This document shows, piece after piece, positions 62,676 to 64,000 of a DNA stretch of 64,000 nt (positions within the stretch are counted from its first letter, which is position 1; every line of letters starts with the position of its first letter). The translations under genes were made by a program, and so were the position numbers. This stretch comes from Gammaproteobacteria bacterium. Its GTDB lineage: Bacteria; Pseudomonadota; Gammaproteobacteria; Pseudomonadales; Pseudohongiellaceae. The DNA lies in contig JAGYKB010000004.1 in NCBI GenBank assembly GCA_018401885.1, forward strand, positions 90,993-154,992. The letters run 5' to 3'. The notes beneath the pieces were generated by a model, which saw only the letters and a list, made by a program, of their open reading frames with translations, was not told the DNA's origin and made no database searches.

Positions 62676-64000
62676 ATGATCTCTCTTAATAACATTACCC
62701 TCATGCGTGGCACCCAGACGCTGATTCGAGAGGCGAGCGTTCTGCTGTCGAGTGGCCAGCGGACCGGTATCATAGGTCGCAATGGCTCCGGGAAAACAAG
62801 TCTTTTTAAAGCGCTCGCGGGCGAGATCCAGCTCGAACAGGGCGAGATTGAGATGCCCAACGGGCTGCGCACCGTATCGATGGCGCAGGAGACGCCGGCC
62901 AGTGATCGAACCGCGCTAGAGTTCGTAATAGATTCGCATGCCGAGTTCCGAGATCTAGAGAAAAAAATTCAAGCAGCTGAGGAAGGGCAAAACGACGCGC
63001 TTTTGGTGCGACTGCATGCAGAGATGGAGGAGCTCGGCGCTTACGATATAAAAAATAAGGCCGAGCAGTTGCTGTCCGGACTCGGCTTTGACACTGCTCA
63101 GTTCTCTAGCACGGTAGGTGAGTTTTCTGGTGGTTGGCGAGTGCGCTTAAATCTTGCCGCCGCGCTTATGCGCCCATCCGACCTGCTCATGCTCGACGAA
63201 CCGACAAACCACCTAGACCTCGAGGCAACCGTCTGGTTGGAGCAGTGGCTGCGCAGTTACCGCGGCACTATTTTGGTCATCTCCCACGATCGAACATTTC
63301 TCGATGCGGTAATTGATCATGTGATTAGTCTGGAAAGTGGTTCGCTCGCCCTCTACCGTGGTAACTACAGTGCCTATGAGCGCCAGCGCGCCGAGCGCAT
63401 GGCCCTCCAGGCCGCGCTTTATGAGAAACAGCAGCGTAGGCGCGGCGAGATCGAAGATTTCGTTCGGCGCTTTAAAGCAAAGGCAAGTAAGGCCCGGCAG
63501 GCACAAAGTCGACTCAAAGAACTCGATCGGATGCAAGACATCGCACCGGCCCATGCCGATTCTCCGTTTCGTTTTTCGTTCCCCGAAGTTGAAACCGACA
63601 GCGGCTACCTCATGCAGATCAACAAGCTTTCGTTTGGCTTCGATAAACCCTTGGTTGATGAGGTGACGTTTTCGATTCGTGGCGATTCGCGATTCGGTCT
63701 GCTCGGTTTCAACGGTAGCGGCAAGTCGACTCTGCTCAAAGTTCTCTCCGGCTCACTTAAAGAAATGGCAGGGGAGAAGATTGCGGCTAAGAAGCTCCGC
63801 ATCGGCTATTTCGCTCAGCACCAAGTTGACGAGTTAGATCAAACAGCCACGCCAGTTGCGACCATTCAGGCGCTTGCGAAGAAAGATCCAACGCTCAAGG
63901 CGACAGAGCAGGCTATTCGCGACTATTTAGGCGGTTTTGATTTCCGAGGTAGCCGCGTCGACGAGTGTATTGAGCATTTCTCGGGCGGAGAGAAAGCTCG
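62676..64000 (+). CDS. yheS: ABC-F ATPase, YheS-type (truncated by window end)
   Basis: This gene is not in the ORF track because it runs off the window. ATG at 62676 begins MISLNNITLMRGTQ. The first ATPase domain has Walker A GRNGSGKTSL, the signature FSGGWRVRLNLAAALM, and LLMLDEPTNHLDLEATVWLE. The interdomain ABC-F linker is rich in Arg/Gln (RRFKAKASKARQAQSRLKEL). A second domain follows with GFNGSGKSTLLKVLSG, and the window ends just after its FSGGEKAR signature. Sequence order and motifs fit YheS rather than Uup or EttA. ABC-F proteins act on the ribosome. The N-terminal ~441 codons are visible. Confidence 0.95.
   Translation, partial: MISLNNITLMRGTQTLIREASVLLSSGQRTGIIGRNGSGKTSLFKALAGEIQLEQGEIEMPNGLRTVSMAQETPASDRTALEFVIDSHAEFRDLEKKIQAAEEGQNDALLVRLHAEMEELGAYDIKNKAEQLLSGLGFDTAQFSSTVGEFSGGWRVRLNLAAALMRPSDLLMLDEPTNHLDLEATVWLEQWLRSYRGTILVISHDRTFLDAVIDHVISLESGSLALYRGNYSAYERQRAERMALQAALYEKQQRRRGEIEDFVRRFKAKASKARQAQSRLKELDRMQDIAPAHADSPFRFSFPEVETDSGYLMQINKLSFGFDKPLVDEVTFSIRGDSRFGLLGFNGSGKSTLLKVLSGSLKEMAGEKIAAKKLRIGYFAQHQVDELDQTATPVATIQALAKKDPTLKATEQAIRDYLGGFDFRGSRVDECIEHFSGGEKA

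Overview
This window reads as chromosome of a motile, aerobic gammaproteobacterium. Two things support this. The polar-flagellum gene order (sigma-54 activator, fliEFGHIJ, fliKLMNOPQR, flhB) is the arrangement known from Pseudomonas and Vibrio. Long stretches also keep pseudomonad-type neighbourhoods: HAD phosphatase-rppH-ptsP-lgt-thyA-folA, rdgB-hemW-metW-metX-yggT-proC-yggS-pilT, ruvX-tonB-gshB, and DUF484-dapF-lysA-lptM. The exact genus cannot be read from the sequence alone. A marine lineage is my guess. No rRNA, tRNA, CRISPR array, prophage or intact insertion sequence was seen.

Region 1 (1-4500) is a flagellin locus with three flagellin-related units in tandem. The first is a frameshifted flagellin with a good sigma-28 promoter. 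The second is a strongly diverged 134-codon mini-flagellin that keeps only sequence resembling the two ends. The third is an intact 453-aa flagellin. Three copies of a covarying hairpin element surround the last two units. Each carries a copy of the 16S anti-Shine-Dalgarno sequence or a near copy. I consider this the most interesting unexplained structure in the window.

Region 2 (4447-20240) holds the flagellar export, basal-body and switch genes. A textbook sigma-54 promoter precedes an activator that lacks a receiver domain; fliE-fliJ follow. A second sigma-54 promoter precedes fliK-flhB. An unrecognised membrane-anchored protein with a degenerate ATPase-like layout is translationally coupled to flhB.

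Region 3 (20252-24439) is accessory. It holds two tandem paralogous 4-TM membrane proteins, a small HTH protein with a repeat-encoded N-terminus, a 577-nt non-coding gap, an SlyD-like FKBP isomerase and a Tat-exported molybdopterin oxidoreductase.

Region 4 (24466-46239) is housekeeping: DNA polymerase II, a GcvR-like ACT protein, a HAD phosphatase, rppH, ptsP, an NRDE protein, lgt, thyA and folA. A long leftward series follows, yggS-proC-yggT-metX-metW-rdgB-hemW-phhB-argA, then pilT, ruvX, a TonB-like gene and gshB.

Region 5 (46486-53168) is a surface-glycan island: a small membrane protein, two GT2 glycosyltransferases and a 1427-aa multi-module glycosyltransferase. It sits between conserved housekeeping operons.

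Region 6 (53172-64000) has DUF484-dapF-lysA-lptM, a GldA/GldF/GldG-type ABC system, an OmpR-type two-component pair and the start of a YheS-type ABC-F gene that runs off the window. Several convergent gene pairs abut or overlap at their stop codons, so the genome is compact.
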